This document shows, piece by piece, positions 17,041-26,148 of a stretch of DNA of 64,000 nucleotides (positions are counted from its first letter, which is position 1; every line of letters starts with the position of its first letter). The translations under genes and the position numbers were made by a program. The stretch lies in NCBI RefSeq assembly GCF_004216575.1, contig NZ_SGWW01000002.1, forward strand, positions 466,250-530,249, read 5' to 3'. The DNA comes from Microcella putealis. Lineage in GTDB: Bacteria; Actinomycetota; Actinomycetes; Actinomycetales; Microbacteriaceae. Below the pieces are notes generated by a model. That model was not told where the DNA came from. It ran no database searches and was given only the letters and a program-made list of their open reading frames with translations.

Positions 17041-18492
17041 GTGGACGAACGTGGCAAGAGCAGTGACAGCGCCGACCAGCCGCGGCGAAAGAATCGGTCG
17101 ATCCTGAAGATCGCCGACGGGGTGCTGCGCGGCACCGCAGCCCCCACCCAAGTGCTGTCGGTCGCCGGCACGGAGGGGCAGCAGTCGCAGCGCCACGTGC
17201 GCCTCGTCACCGACCTGTGCCTGCGCGTGGGGGAGTCGATGCTCGCCACGGGGGCGTCGGCCGCCGACGTGGTCGCGATGGTGCTGCGGCTGAGCAGCGC
17301 GTACGGGGTCGACGGCATGCACGTCGACATCACGTTCACCTCGATCACCGTCTCGGTGCATCGCGGCATGAACGAAGACCCCATGTCGGTCATGCGCATC
17401 GTGCAGGTGCGCACCACCGACTACACGCGCCTGCAGAACGTTTACCTGCTCATTGAGGAGATCATCGAGGGCGGCGGCCAGCTCACGGTCGAGCAGGCGC
17501 GCCAGCGCCTCACCACGATTTTGACGAGCCCCCACCCCTATCGCCGCTGGGTGGTCACCCTCGGTAAGGCGATTCTGACGGGCGGAGTGGTGGTGCTGTT
17601 CGACGTCGGCCTCGTGCTGGCGCTCGTCGCCGCGGTGGCTGCCGTGGTCTCTGACCTGATCACCCGCCAGTTGGGCAAGTGGTCGGTGCCGGGCTTCTTC
17701 GCCCAGATGACCGCCGCGATGGCGACGACCTGCATCGCCGTCGTTCTCTTCTGGCTGCGATCGGTGGGCATCGAGGTGCCGGGGTCGGAGGCCCCCACGG
17801 TCATCGTCATCGCCGGAATCGTCATGCTGCTGTCGGGCCTCGGGCTCACGTCGGCCGCGCGCGACGCGATCGACGGGTACTACGTCACCGCGACGGCGCG
17901 CGGTACGGAGGTCTTCATGCTCACGCTGGGCCTCGCCGTCGGCATCTCGGCGGTGCTGGGCATCGCGCTGCGGCTGGGCATTCCGGTCGACATCGCGACC
18001 TCGCTCGGCGACGGAATCGGCCTCGTGTCGGGGGTCGCCGGGGCGGCATTGATCGGATGCGGTTTCGCGCTCACGTCGTACGTGCGGTTGCGCTTGGTGC
18101 CGCTCATGGCGGCCGCGACCGCCGCCGTCATGGCGCTGTTCCTGCTGGTCTCGCCGTACGTCGCGCAGCCGGGGCTCGCGCCGGGCATCGCCGCGGTCGC
18201 TGCGGGAGTCATCGGCTACCTCACCTACCGCTGGCTGAAGGTGCCGGAGGGCGCGACGACGACGGCGGCCATCATCGGGCTGATCCCGGGCCTCGCCGTG
18301 TACCGCGCGCTGTACGTGCTGGTCGATTCGAGTGCCGGCGTATTGGAGGCGCTGCCCGCGGCGGTCGACGCGCTCGCCACGGGAATTGGCCTCGCCGCCG
18401 GCACGGCGATCGGCGTATTCCTGGCCCGCCGCATCTTTGGCCTCGATCGGCAGGCGATGATCGCCGCTCGACGGGCGCGCGGGGCGCGATAG
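17041..18492 (+). CDS. Threonine/serine exporter (ThrE family)
   Basis: A 483-residue membrane protein. A cytoplasmic N-terminal domain of about 170 residues (DUF1212, with HVRLVTDLCLRVGESMLATG) is followed by roughly ten hydrophobic helices, arranged like a DUF1212-DUF3815 fusion as in Corynebacterium ThrE, which exports L-threonine and L-serine. I use the GTG at 17041; a longer frame to 16933 would run into the MNT gene promoter region without added conserved sequence. A monocistronic gene, as far as visible. Substrate is assigned by family only. Confidence 0.88.
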   Translation: MDERGKSSDSADQPRRKNRSILKIADGVLRGTAAPTQVLSVAGTEGQQSQRHVRLVTDLCLRVGESMLATGASAADVVAMVLRLSSAYGVDGMHVDITFTSITVSVHRGMNEDPMSVMRIVQVRTTDYTRLQNVYLLIEEIIEGGGQLTVEQARQRLTTILTSPHPYRRWVVTLGKAILTGGVVVLFDVGLVLALVAAVAAVVSDLITRQLGKWSVPGFFAQMTAAMATTCIAVVLFWLRSVGIEVPGSEAPTVIVIAGIVMLLSGLGLTSAARDAIDGYYVTATARGTEVFMLTLGLAVGISAVLGIALRLGIPVDIATSLGDGIGLVSGVAGAALIGCGFALTSYVRLRLVPLMAAATAAVMALFLLVSPYVAQPGLAPGIAAVAAGVIGYLTYRWLKVPEGATTTAAIIGLIPGLAVYRALYVLVDSSAGVLEALPAAVDALATGIGLAAGTAIGVFLARRIFGLDRQAMIAARRARGAR

Positions 18493-18513
18493 CGCGGCAT
18501 CATCTGTGTGAAC

Positions 18514-18532
18514 GTACGGCAATATGCCGTAC
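18514..18532. promoter_or_regulatory. Palindromic operator of the toxin-antitoxin pair
   Basis: Perfect inverted repeat GTACGGCA-ATA-TGCCGTAC, 10 bp upstream of the DUF1778 antitoxin ATG. Ribbon-helix-helix antitoxins bind such palindromes to repress their own operon, so this is the expected autoregulatory site. Confidence 0.75.
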
Positions 18533-18542
18533 ATTTCACTGC

Positions 18543-18818
18543 ATGAGTTCTCGCACTAGTGACCGGGTCGAGTTTCGGCTGCCTGCTCAGCAAAAGGGAG
18601 AGCTGGAGGCCGCATCGGACGCGCTGGGGCTGACGACGTCGGCCTTCGTCAAGCAGGCCGCGCTCGAGGCGGCGCGGCGCGTGCTGACCGAAGAGCGTCA
18701 GGTCAGGCTCTCAGAGGATGCGTGGGCGAAGTTCGTCGATGCCGTCGACAAGCCCGGCACCGTCAACGCCGGCCTCGCCGAGCTGCTGTCGCGCCCTTCG
18801 CGCTTCTCGACCGAGTGA
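18543..18818 (+). CDS. DUF1778 antitoxin (TacA-like, ribbon-helix-helix)
   Basis: A 91-residue protein. The N-terminal half (RVEFRLPAQQKGELEAAS, then ALGLTTSAFVKQAALEAAR) is the ribbon-helix-helix DNA-binding fold of DUF1778 antitoxins. The C-terminal half (LSEDAWAKFVDAVDKPGT) should wrap the acetyltransferase toxin, as in TacA/AtaR. It overlaps the GNAT gene by 4 bp (GTGA) and follows a 19-bp palindrome, so the operon is probably autorepressed, with repression depending on the toxin:antitoxin ratio. Confidence 0.92.
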   Translation: MSSRTSDRVEFRLPAQQKGELEAASDALGLTTSAFVKQAALEAARRVLTEERQVRLSEDAWAKFVDAVDKPGTVNAGLAELLSRPSRFSTE

Positions 18819-19330
18819 CCTCGTACACACCGCCTCGCGCGCTTACCCGCAGAGACAAGGTCGGGAAGTTTGACTGCGGCGTCGACTCGCTCAACTCGTG
18901 GTTCCGCACCCTCGCGCTTCGCAACCAAGAATCAGGGGCCTCGCGAACATTCATCACCCTCGACGGTGAGGGGCGAATCGCCGGGTTTTACTCGCTCTCG
19001 TCATTCTCTATCGTCAAAGCCGAGGTGGGGAACGCTGGGTTGGGCATGCCCGACCCCACCCCGGCGACGTTGATTGGGCGGCTCGCCGTTCACGTCGACC
19101 ACCGCGGCCAGGGCCTCGGGGTGTCGCTGCTGCGGGACACGGTCGAGCGGGCCATTCGCGTGTCACTTGAGATCGGAAGCGCGGCGATCATCGCGCACGA
19201 CCGGGACGAGTCGGTCGTCAGCTTCTATGAGCAGTTCGGATTCGCGCGTCTCGGTGGCGACCGGAAAACCCTGATGATTCCGATGGGGGATGCGGTCGCG
19301 ACCATTCGGTCGCTTGAGACCGAGTCCTGA
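18815..19330 (+). CDS. GNAT acetyltransferase toxin (TacT/AtaT-like)
   Basis: A 171-residue GNAT enzyme. It starts with the family-typical segment VGKFDCGVDSLNSWFRTLA and has the acetyl-CoA loop around IGRLAVHVDHRGQGLGVSLL (Q/RxxGxG/A) and the tyrosine of VVSFYEQFGF. Toxins of this class acetylate the amino group of aminoacyl-tRNAs and stop translation. I use the GTG at 18815, which overlaps the antitoxin stop. All key parts are present, so the toxin looks functional, held in check by the neighbouring DUF1778 protein. Confidence 0.93.
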   Translation: MTSYTPPRALTRRDKVGKFDCGVDSLNSWFRTLALRNQESGASRTFITLDGEGRIAGFYSLSSFSIVKAEVGNAGLGMPDPTPATLIGRLAVHVDHRGQGLGVSLLRDTVERAIRVSLEIGSAAIIAHDRDESVVSFYEQFGFARLGGDRKTLMIPMGDAVATIRSLETES

Positions 19331-19368
19331 CAGCCTCGGGCGACGTGCGCCGACACAACCGCCGGCAG

Positions 19369-22368
19369 CTACGCGGTCGCACCCGCCGCCTTCCGCGGCC
19401 CACGCCAGCCGACGGCGAGCGCGAGCCAGCCGCCGGCGATGCCCGCCAGCGCTCCGATGCCCGAGATGGCGAGGCGCGGGTCGTCGGCGGGCAGCTCGAG
19501 GGTGATCCAGACGAACAGCACGACGGCGCTCACGCCGAGGGCGGGTGCAAGCCACCGCAGCACGTCGCGGGCGAGGCCTTCTGCGACGTCGCCACTGGGG
19601 CGGCGCGGCGCGCCCACCGCGCACAGGCCGCCGAGCGCCAGCCCGAGGACGCCGATGCCGATTGCCACCGCGGGCGGGGTGACCTCGGCGAGCGTCTGCG
19701 CCCGCAGGGCGCCCTCGTCGGGGCCGGTGAAGGTGCCCGCCGGGAAGTCGAGCAGCACGCCGCTGTACGGCCGGTCGACGGCCCACGGGGTGCCGCCGTC
19801 GGCGTCGGTGCCGAGGCTCAGCGTGTACGTCTCGAGCCCGCCGCCGGCCGGCTCGACTCGCTCGGTGTAGGCGCCGTCGGCGAGATCGACGGGCACCTCA
19901 CCGAAGGGGTAGGCGTCGATCATCCAGTCGTCGGCGCGGTCGGCCGTGTCGGGGTCGCGGTAGTCCCACCCGGCGACGATCGCGTCGTCGAGCAGCGCCG
20001 GGTCGGCGGTCATCGAGAAGGTGAACGGCTCGACGACGCGGTCATCGCCGCCGAAGCGTGAGCGCCAGCCGTCGAGCAGCGCCACCCAGTGCACGCGGTC
20101 GACCGTCTCGCCGTTCTGCCCGCGCACGGCCGCGACCGCTGCCGAGGCGAGCGTGTACTCGACGGTGAGGGTGTGCTCGCCGTCGAGTGGCTCAGCCATG
20201 GTCGTGCGCACGAGTTGCGTGTCGCCCTCGCGCTCGACGACGTGCGACACGTCGCGGCCGTCGAGCCGCACGTCGCCGATCGTGAGCCCCAGGCTCTGCC
20301 CGGTCACGCGGTCCGCCCACTGGCGAATCACCTGGCCGGGCTGTGAGGTGTTGCCGTCCATCAGCAGGCCGACCGTTTCGGTGACCGCGATCACGGCGCG
20401 ACCATCGTCGGATCGGGTGAGTACGGCATCCGCCTCGAATGATTCGATTTCGGTGCCGTAGGTACCGAAGTCGTACGTATAGGCGGCGTAGTCGTTGCCG
20501 GCGATCGACGGGCTCGGAATCAGGGTGACGGTCAGCGCCGTGCCGACGAGGGCGAGCAGGGCGAGCGCGCGCACGGCGAGGCGCGGCGCGGTCAGGAAGT
20601 CGGGGGTGCGCCACGCGCTCGGGTCGCGGTCGTGGCCGAGCTCGGCCTCGACCTGCTCGGCGATGGCGCTACCGGCGTCGCGCGCATCGGTGAGCAGCAC
20701 GGCGTGAGCGAGCGCGGGGTCGCGCAGGGGGGTGCGGGCAAACAGCTGCGTGCGCTCGGCGTAGAGGTGCACGCCCTGCAGGTGCTGCCGCAGCACGGCG
20801 CCCTCGGTGGTCAGCGGATGCGCGGTGTACGCCAGCGCGACGATGATCGCCGCGAGCACGGTCGAGCCCGCAACGAAGGCGGCCGGCCACCACACGACGG
20901 CGAGCGGCACCTGGTACGACAGCTGCCGCACCACGCCCCACTGCACGATCGTGAGAGCGATGGGCGCCCAGATGAAGGCGTCGCGCACGAAACCGTGGGG
21001 GATGCGCCGCAAGCCCCGCGCATACTGCTCGCGGCTCTCGGCGAGGGTGAGGCTCGCGTAGCGGCGCAGCGCCCGGGGCAGATCGCCGAGACGGCCGGCG
21101 CGGCGGGCGGCGTGGCCGACGTGCTCGAGGGAGGCGCGGCGCGTGGCCGCGGGGGTGCGCCGGCGCAAGGTGGCGTGATGTTCGAGCTTTTCAGCGAGTT
21201 CGAGACCGCGCCGCGATCTCAGGATGCGCGCGGCCAGGCGCACGGAGACGTCGTCGGGCGGCTCTGACTGGGCGACGTACCAGGGGCGGCCGCGCGCGTC
21301 GCTCCAGGCGACGGCGCGGGCGGCGATAGCGAACAGCAGGGTGAGGGCGAGCAGTACGAGCGGGGCGAGCGGGCCCCACGTCTGCACCCAGAACCAGGTC
21401 GACGGCGGCGGCAGCTCGACGGTGCCCGGCTCGAGCACGACCGTGAACCAGGCGTTCGCGTTCGGGGGAATGTTCTGGTCGTTCGTCAGCTCGTACACTG
21501 AGCGCCCGGCGGGGGAGTCGGGTTCGGGCTCAAGCCACGACGAGGCGGCGAGTAAGGTCCACGCGAGGCCGCCACGCGGGTCGCGCACGAGGTTGTCGGT
21601 GAGCGCGTCAGAGAGGTCGAGGCGCATCGAGAAGTTGGTGAACGCGCTACCGAAGTTGGGGCCGAGAACATCCCACTCGAGCAGCTGTACGGGCTCGCCG
21701 CTCGCCTCGTCGATCGCGTCGGCGGCGAGGTGCTGCAGCGTGTAGCGCAGCACGAACTCGTGGTCGCCCGTGAGGCGCTCGCCGGCGTCGAGGGTGAGCG
21801 TGAGCTCGGTGGGGGTCTCGACCGCGCGCGGCTCAAGAGGTTCGCCGTTCAGCGTCGCCTCGATGTCGCTCGGGTTGAGCTCATTGCCCTGGTACTGGGT
21901 GACCAGCAGGCGCTCAATGCCCGAGGCGTCGACGTCGTCGGGGAAGAACGCCGTGATGCGCTCCTCGACCCGGGTGACGAGGGTGCCGTCGTCGGCAATG
22001 TCGACCGTGTACTCGACGGCGAGGTCGCGGGCGATCCAGCGGTCGGTCGCCGTGTCGGCAGACGAGAGGATGTCGTCGAGCGTCATCGGCTTGTTGATGA
22101 CCGGCCCAACCAGCAGGAAGATGCCGATGGCGGCGACGAGCATCCAGAACCCACGAATCGTGTAGCGCAGCGGTTCGCCGCCGTGCGAGCGCAACCAGCC
22201 CTCGAGGCTCAGCAAGAAGGCCGACAGCGCGGCCCAGAGGGGGGTGTGCCGGGGCGGGTCGACCGTCACGCTGCCGGCGGGTGGGGTGGCCGGGTCGGTC
22301 AAATCGGTGCCGGTCAGATCAGCGCCGGTTACATCACTGGTGGTCTCGTCTCGCCCGGCGTCAGTCAC
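19369..22368 (-). CDS. Large DUF2207 membrane protein with duplicated domain
   Basis: A 999-residue protein. An Asp/Thr-rich N-terminus (TGADLTGTDLTDPA) precedes a first membrane helix near residue 75 (MLVAAIGIFLLVGPVI). Two extracytoplasmic DUF2207-like beta domains follow: about 100-320 (LAVEYTVDIADDGTLVTRVE) and about 645-880 (VLTRSDDGRAVIAVTETVGL), separated by membrane helices and a basic cytoplasmic loop (about 370-480). The C-terminus has three more helices. DUF2207 proteins are usually about 550-650 residues with one such domain, so this looks like an internal duplication. Role unknown. It ends 69 bp from the map operon on the same strand and may be independent. Confidence 0.85.
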   Translation of the reverse strand: MTDAGRDETTSDVTGADLTGTDLTDPATPPAGSVTVDPPRHTPLWAALSAFLLSLEGWLRSHGGEPLRYTIRGFWMLVAAIGIFLLVGPVINKPMTLDDILSSADTATDRWIARDLAVEYTVDIADDGTLVTRVEERITAFFPDDVDASGIERLLVTQYQGNELNPSDIEATLNGEPLEPRAVETPTELTLTLDAGERLTGDHEFVLRYTLQHLAADAIDEASGEPVQLLEWDVLGPNFGSAFTNFSMRLDLSDALTDNLVRDPRGGLAWTLLAASSWLEPEPDSPAGRSVYELTNDQNIPPNANAWFTVVLEPGTVELPPPSTWFWVQTWGPLAPLVLLALTLLFAIAARAVAWSDARGRPWYVAQSEPPDDVSVRLAARILRSRRGLELAEKLEHHATLRRRTPAATRRASLEHVGHAARRAGRLGDLPRALRRYASLTLAESREQYARGLRRIPHGFVRDAFIWAPIALTIVQWGVVRQLSYQVPLAVVWWPAAFVAGSTVLAAIIVALAYTAHPLTTEGAVLRQHLQGVHLYAERTQLFARTPLRDPALAHAVLLTDARDAGSAIAEQVEAELGHDRDPSAWRTPDFLTAPRLAVRALALLALVGTALTVTLIPSPSIAGNDYAAYTYDFGTYGTEIESFEADAVLTRSDDGRAVIAVTETVGLLMDGNTSQPGQVIRQWADRVTGQSLGLTIGDVRLDGRDVSHVVEREGDTQLVRTTMAEPLDGEHTLTVEYTLASAAVAAVRGQNGETVDRVHWVALLDGWRSRFGGDDRVVEPFTFSMTADPALLDDAIVAGWDYRDPDTADRADDWMIDAYPFGEVPVDLADGAYTERVEPAGGGLETYTLSLGTDADGGTPWAVDRPYSGVLLDFPAGTFTGPDEGALRAQTLAEVTPPAVAIGIGVLGLALGGLCAVGAPRRPSGDVAEGLARDVLRWLAPALGVSAVVLFVWITLELPADDPRLAISGIGALAGIAGGWLALAVGWRGPRKAAGATA

Positions 22369-22437
22369 AGCGGCTGAGTCTAGAAGTTTCGTCGACTGTG
22401 CGGGGTGCGGCGCGCACGGGCCCGGCGGTCGATGGGG

Positions 22438-23229
22438 TCAGCGGGGCTCGGCAGGCGCTTCGGGCCTGAGCGTCAGCACCTCGGGCCCGGCCTCGGTGAT
22501 CGCGATCGTGTGCTCCGCGTGGGAGCTGAGGCTGCCGGTTGCGCTGCGCAGGGTCCAGCCGTCGGGATCGGTGACGAGCTCGGCGGTGCCGGTCATCACC
22601 CACGGCTCAAGCGCGAGCAGCAGGCCGGGGCGCAGCACGTAGCCGCGGCCCGGGCGGCCGGCGTTCGCGATATGCGGGTCTTGGTGCATCGTCGAGCCGA
22701 TGCCGTGCCCGCCGTACTCGAGGTTCACGGGGTAGCCGGCCGCCTGCAGCACCGTGCCGATGGCGTGCGAGATGTCGCCCGTGCGGTTGCCGACGACGGC
22801 GGCCGCGATGCCGGCCTCGAGCGCCCGCTCGGTGGTGGCGATGAGTGCCTCGGCCTCGGGGTGACGCGCCCCACCGACCACGAAGGTGAGCGCCGAGTCG
22901 GCGGCGACACCGCCCCGCTCGACGGCGAGGTCGAGCGTCAGCATGTCGCCCTCGCGCAGGCGGTAGTCGCGGGGCTTCGCATGCAGCACCGCGTCGTTTA
23001 CGGCCGTGCAAATGTAGTGCCCGAACGCCCCGCGCCCGAAGGAGGGCGCGTAGTCGACGTAACACGAGCGGGCGCCGGCGCGCTCGATCGCCTCGCGGGC
23101 CCACGCATCGATCTCGAGCAGGTTGGTGCCCCCGCGGATGCGCGCCCTCAGCGCCAGCAAAATCTCGCCCACCAGCCGCCCCGTCGAGCGGGCATCAACG
23201 AGGTCGGATGCGGTCAGGATTTCGATCAC
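22438..23229 (-). CDS. map: Type I methionine aminopeptidase
   Basis: A 263-residue enzyme that removes the initiator methionine from new proteins. Metal ligands and fold marks are visible: HYICTAVNDAVLHAKP with the first histidine region, GDMLTLDLAVERGGVAADSA with the two aspartates, the GGHGIG loop with its histidine, LEPWV with the glutamate and SSHAEHTIAI with the last glutamate. It overlaps the response-regulator gene by 4 bp (its start sits at the end of that gene), so it is the last gene of an ABC transporter/two-component operon, an unusual place for map. Probably an additional paralogue rather than the main enzyme near rplO/secY. Confidence 0.93.
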   Translation of the reverse strand: MIEILTASDLVDARSTGRLVGEILLALRARIRGGTNLLEIDAWAREAIERAGARSCYVDYAPSFGRGAFGHYICTAVNDAVLHAKPRDYRLREGDMLTLDLAVERGGVAADSALTFVVGGARHPEAEALIATTERALEAGIAAAVVGNRTGDISHAIGTVLQAAGYPVNLEYGGHGIGSTMHQDPHIANAGRPGRGYVLRPGLLLALEPWVMTGTAELVTDPDGWTLRSATGSLSSHAEHTIAITEAGPEVLTLRPEAPAEPR

Positions 23230-24023
23230 GGTGCGCTCGGCCCCTGGGTGTCGTCGTCGTTGTCGCTGTTGTTGTCGAGGTCAATGGGGGCGGTGCCCGC
23301 GTCGCGACCCGCCACGCCCAGCTCGTAGGCGAGGATCACCGCCTGCACCCGGTCGCGCAGCTCAAGCTTCTGCAGAATGCGGCCGACGTGGGTCTTCACC
23401 GTCGACTCGCTCACCCACAGCTCGGCGCCGATCTCGGCGTTCGTCGCCCCGCCCGCGATCAGTGCGAACACGTCGCGCTCGCGCTCGGTGAGGGCGGCGA
23501 GCCGGGCCGAGGCGCGCTCCTCTGCGCCCGCGACGGCGCGCGCATCGCCAGCGGCGCACTGCTCGCCGTCGTGCTCGGCGCCCTCGCGCGGCAGGTGCGG
23601 GGCGGCCACCTCGATGAGCCGCGCGGTGATGCGCGGGGCGACCACCGCATCCCCCCGATGCACCGCCTGAATCGCGTCGACCAAGTCGGCAGGCTTCGTG
23701 TCTTTCAACAAGAACCCGGAAGCGCCCGCGCGCAGCGCGCCGAACGCGTACTCGTCGAGGTCAAACGTCGTGAGCGCCAGCACGCGGGTGCTCGGCAGTT
23801 CTGCCGTGATGATCGTCGTCGCGGCGATGCCGTCGACGCCCGGCATGCGGATATCCATGAGCACGACGTCGGGCGTGAGCTCTCGGGCAGTCGTGATCGC
23901 GGTGCCGCCGTCGGGCGCCTCGCCGACGACCTCGAGCGCGGGATGGGCGTCGAGAATCAGGCGGAAGCCGTAGCGAATGAGTTCTTGGTCGTCGGCAATG
24001 AGGATGCGGATGGGCGTGGTCAT
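23226..24023 (-). CDS. NarL/LuxR-type response regulator
   Basis: A protein of 265 residues. The receiver domain (1-120) has IADDQE at the acidic pocket and DVVLMDIRMPGVDG with the phospho-acceptor Asp. The LuxR helix-turn-helix lies at about 185-245 (LTERERDVFALIAGGATNAE, then STVKTHVGRILQKL). Between them is an unusually long linker; the tail is acidic (DLDNNSDNDDDTQ). Start overlaps the kinase gene stop by 4 bp. With the kinase it should control the linked ABC transporter, as in DesKR/LiaRS-like systems. Confidence 0.93.
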   Translation of the reverse strand: MTTPIRILIADDQELIRYGFRLILDAHPALEVVGEAPDGGTAITTARELTPDVVLMDIRMPGVDGIAATTIITAELPSTRVLALTTFDLDEYAFGALRAGASGFLLKDTKPADLVDAIQAVHRGDAVVAPRITARLIEVAAPHLPREGAEHDGEQCAAGDARAVAGAEERASARLAALTERERDVFALIAGGATNAEIGAELWVSESTVKTHVGRILQKLELRDRVQAVILAYELGVAGRDAGTAPIDLDNNSDNDDDTQGPSAP

Positions 24024-25300
24024 GGGGAGCTCCTGTCGAGCGGGATGCGGGCGGAGACCCTCCAGCCGCGGGCGGGGCCGGGGCCGGCGGTGAGCTCGCC
24101 GCCGAAGAGGGCGACGCGCTCGCGCATGCCGATGAGGCCGCGGCCGACAGCCGGAGACGAGGCGGAGGGGACCGCGCCATCGTCGGAGACGGTGACGGTC
24201 ACGGCCTCGTCACCCCAGTCGAGCGCGACGCGGGCCCGGCTCACGCGCGATCCGTGGCGCAGGGTGTTCGTCAGCGACTCTTGCACGACGCGGTAGACGG
24301 TGAGCTCGAGAGCGGGGTCGGCGTGCGGGGTGCCGCGCGTCGTCACGGTGACGGGCAGGCCTGCCCCCTGAACGGCGGCGATCAGCGCACCGAGGTCGCT
24401 GATCGCGGGCTGCGGGGCGCGCTCGGGCGGCGCGTCGTCCCCGCGAACGGTGCCGAGCATCCGACGAACCTCGCCGAGGGTGCGCCGGCCGGTGTCGGCG
24501 GCGCGTTCCATGGCGCGTTGCGCATTCTCGGGATGCTCGGGTGCGGCCGCGCGCGCCCCCTCCGACAGGGCGATCATCACCGACAGGCTGTGGGCGATGA
24601 CGTCGTGCATCTCGCGGGCGATGCGCTCGCGCTCAAGACCTCGGGCGATCTCGGCCTGCGCGTCGCGCTCGCGGGCGAGCTGTGCGGCACGCTCGACGAG
24701 GGCGGCGACGTAGCGATTGCGCGAGCCGACGTTTGTGCCGATGAGCGTGGCGATCAGCAGCACGGCGATACCGGTGATGGTTCCGCTGATGACGAGGGAA
24801 AGGGTGGGCTCGCCCGCGGCGGCGGGTTCGATGAGTGCGTTAGGCGCCCACACGGCTCCGACGACGCTCGCGAGCGCAGCTGCAGCGGCGCCCGCGACGA
24901 AGGACACCCACGCGGTGCGGGTCGAGCGGTAGACGCCGATCGCGTAGATGGTGATGAGGGGGAGGAAGATCTCGACGGCGGTGCCGACGGCTGCTCCGGC
25001 GATCAGAAGCACATTCGCGATAGCGAACGTGGCGAGAGGGAACCTGCGGCGCAGCGTCACCACCGCAGCACCCGCGACAGTCATGGCGACGACCAGGCCG
25101 AGGGCGGGGGCGCCCGGGGCGACCGCCGCGATGACGACGAAGATCGCCGCGACCAGAACGTAGGCCGCGGCGACCAGCGAGTCGGTCACCCACGGGTGGG
25201 CGTGCAGGTACCGCCGCACCACGCCGGGCGGGCGGGGCAGCGCGAGACCGTCCGGCACCCCCGTGGAGGTGCCGGACGGTGGGTTCGAACTGGTCGTCAC
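24020..25300 (-). CDS. Sensor histidine kinase (HisKA_3 type)
   Basis: A protein of 426 residues. Several membrane helices (about 40-190) are followed by a dimerisation helix with ERERIAREMHDVIAHS, whose His is the phosphorylation site, and a HATPase domain ending RGLIGMRERVALFGGEL. I start at the GTG at 25300, which overlaps the permease stop (GTGA); the longer frame upstream merely shadows the permease gene. The sensing part has no large extracellular loop, typical of intramembrane-sensing kinases that monitor their ABC transporter. Confidence 0.92.
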   Translation of the reverse strand: MTTSSNPPSGTSTGVPDGLALPRPPGVVRRYLHAHPWVTDSLVAAAYVLVAAIFVVIAAVAPGAPALGLVVAMTVAGAAVVTLRRRFPLATFAIANVLLIAGAAVGTAVEIFLPLITIYAIGVYRSTRTAWVSFVAGAAAAALASVVGAVWAPNALIEPAAAGEPTLSLVISGTITGIAVLLIATLIGTNVGSRNRYVAALVERAAQLARERDAQAEIARGLERERIAREMHDVIAHSLSVMIALSEGARAAAPEHPENAQRAMERAADTGRRTLGEVRRMLGTVRGDDAPPERAPQPAISDLGALIAAVQGAGLPVTVTTRGTPHADPALELTVYRVVQESLTNTLRHGSRVSRARVALDWGDEAVTVTVSDDGAVPSASSPAVGRGLIGMRERVALFGGELTAGPGPARGWRVSARIPLDRSSP

Positions 25301-26148
25301 GCGTCCTGGCGCTTCAGTCGGATCGCTCCGAGGATGAACGCGGCGAGCGTCCAGGCGAGGGCCACGAGGCCGCCCTGCCACGGCTCGAGCAGGCCCAGGC
25401 CGAACTGGTCGGGGTTGTCCGAGAACGGGAGTTGCGCCATGGCCGAACCCGCTGACGAGAACAGGTAGGGAGTGACGTCTGACACCCAGTCGGCGACGAT
25501 CGCCAGGAGCGATACGGCCGTGTCGAGCACCAGCATGACTCCGAGCGCTGCGGCAATGCCTCCCGCGGTTGACCGCAGCAGCGTGCCGAGGCCGATGGCG
25601 AACACCGAGACGAGGCCCAGGTAAACGGCCGAGCCCGCGAGGGCGATGGCGAGGCCATCCTCGGCGAGGCCAGCAGCGGTTCCCTGCCCGTCGAAGATCG
25701 GGTACGTGGCGGCCCACGAGCCGAACACGGTCACAAAGCCCACGGCCGTCACGAGCGTGAACAGCACAAGCGACTTCGCGACCAGCACCGACAGGCGGCC
25801 CGGCACGGCGGCGAGCGTCGACTTGATCATGCCCGTCGAGTACTCGCCGGTGATGACGAGAACGCCGAGGACGGCGGCGATCAGCTGGCCGAAGCCGACG
25901 CCGATCGTCGTCGCGGTCAACACCGTGTTGGGGTCGGCGACGGCTTGTTCGCCACCGAGGGCGGAACCGAGGCTCGCGATCATGAGCGACAGGCCCACGC
26001 CGAGCACGACGATCAGCGCCAGCGACCAGACGGTCGAGCGCAGGCTCGTCAGCTTGATCCATTCGGAGCGCAGGATGCGCCCGAAGGTGAGTCGCGCATC
26101 CGATCGGATGGTGGCGGCCGGTTGACGAGTCAGGGTTGCGGCGGTCAT
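25297..26148 (-). CDS. ABC-2 type transporter permease
   Basis: A 283-residue membrane protein with about six hydrophobic segments and an N-terminal cytoplasmic start (ILRSEWIKLTSLRSTVWSL) typical of ABC-2 permeases of the Nat/Bcr type. It overlaps the ATPase gene upstream and the kinase gene downstream by 4 bp each. The transporter probably exports or removes antimicrobial or lipid-active compounds; the substrate is not evident. Confidence 0.9.
   Translation of the reverse strand: MTAATLTRQPAATIRSDARLTFGRILRSEWIKLTSLRSTVWSLALIVVLGVGLSLMIASLGSALGGEQAVADPNTVLTATTIGVGFGQLIAAVLGVLVITGEYSTGMIKSTLAAVPGRLSVLVAKSLVLFTLVTAVGFVTVFGSWAATYPIFDGQGTAAGLAEDGLAIALAGSAVYLGLVSVFAIGLGTLLRSTAGGIAAALGVMLVLDTAVSLLAIVADWVSDVTPYLFSSAGSAMAQLPFSDNPDQFGLGLLEPWQGGLVALAWTLAAFILGAIRLKRQDA

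Noticed and set aside
17017..18534. Minus-strand open frame of 505 codons
   Set aside because: Antisense to the ThrE exporter; low-complexity Arg/His/Asp-rich translation.
25301..26062. N-terminal extension of the histidine kinase to 680 residues
   Set aside because: The added part is an out-of-frame reading of the permease gene; GTG 25300 with a GTGA overlap is the better start.
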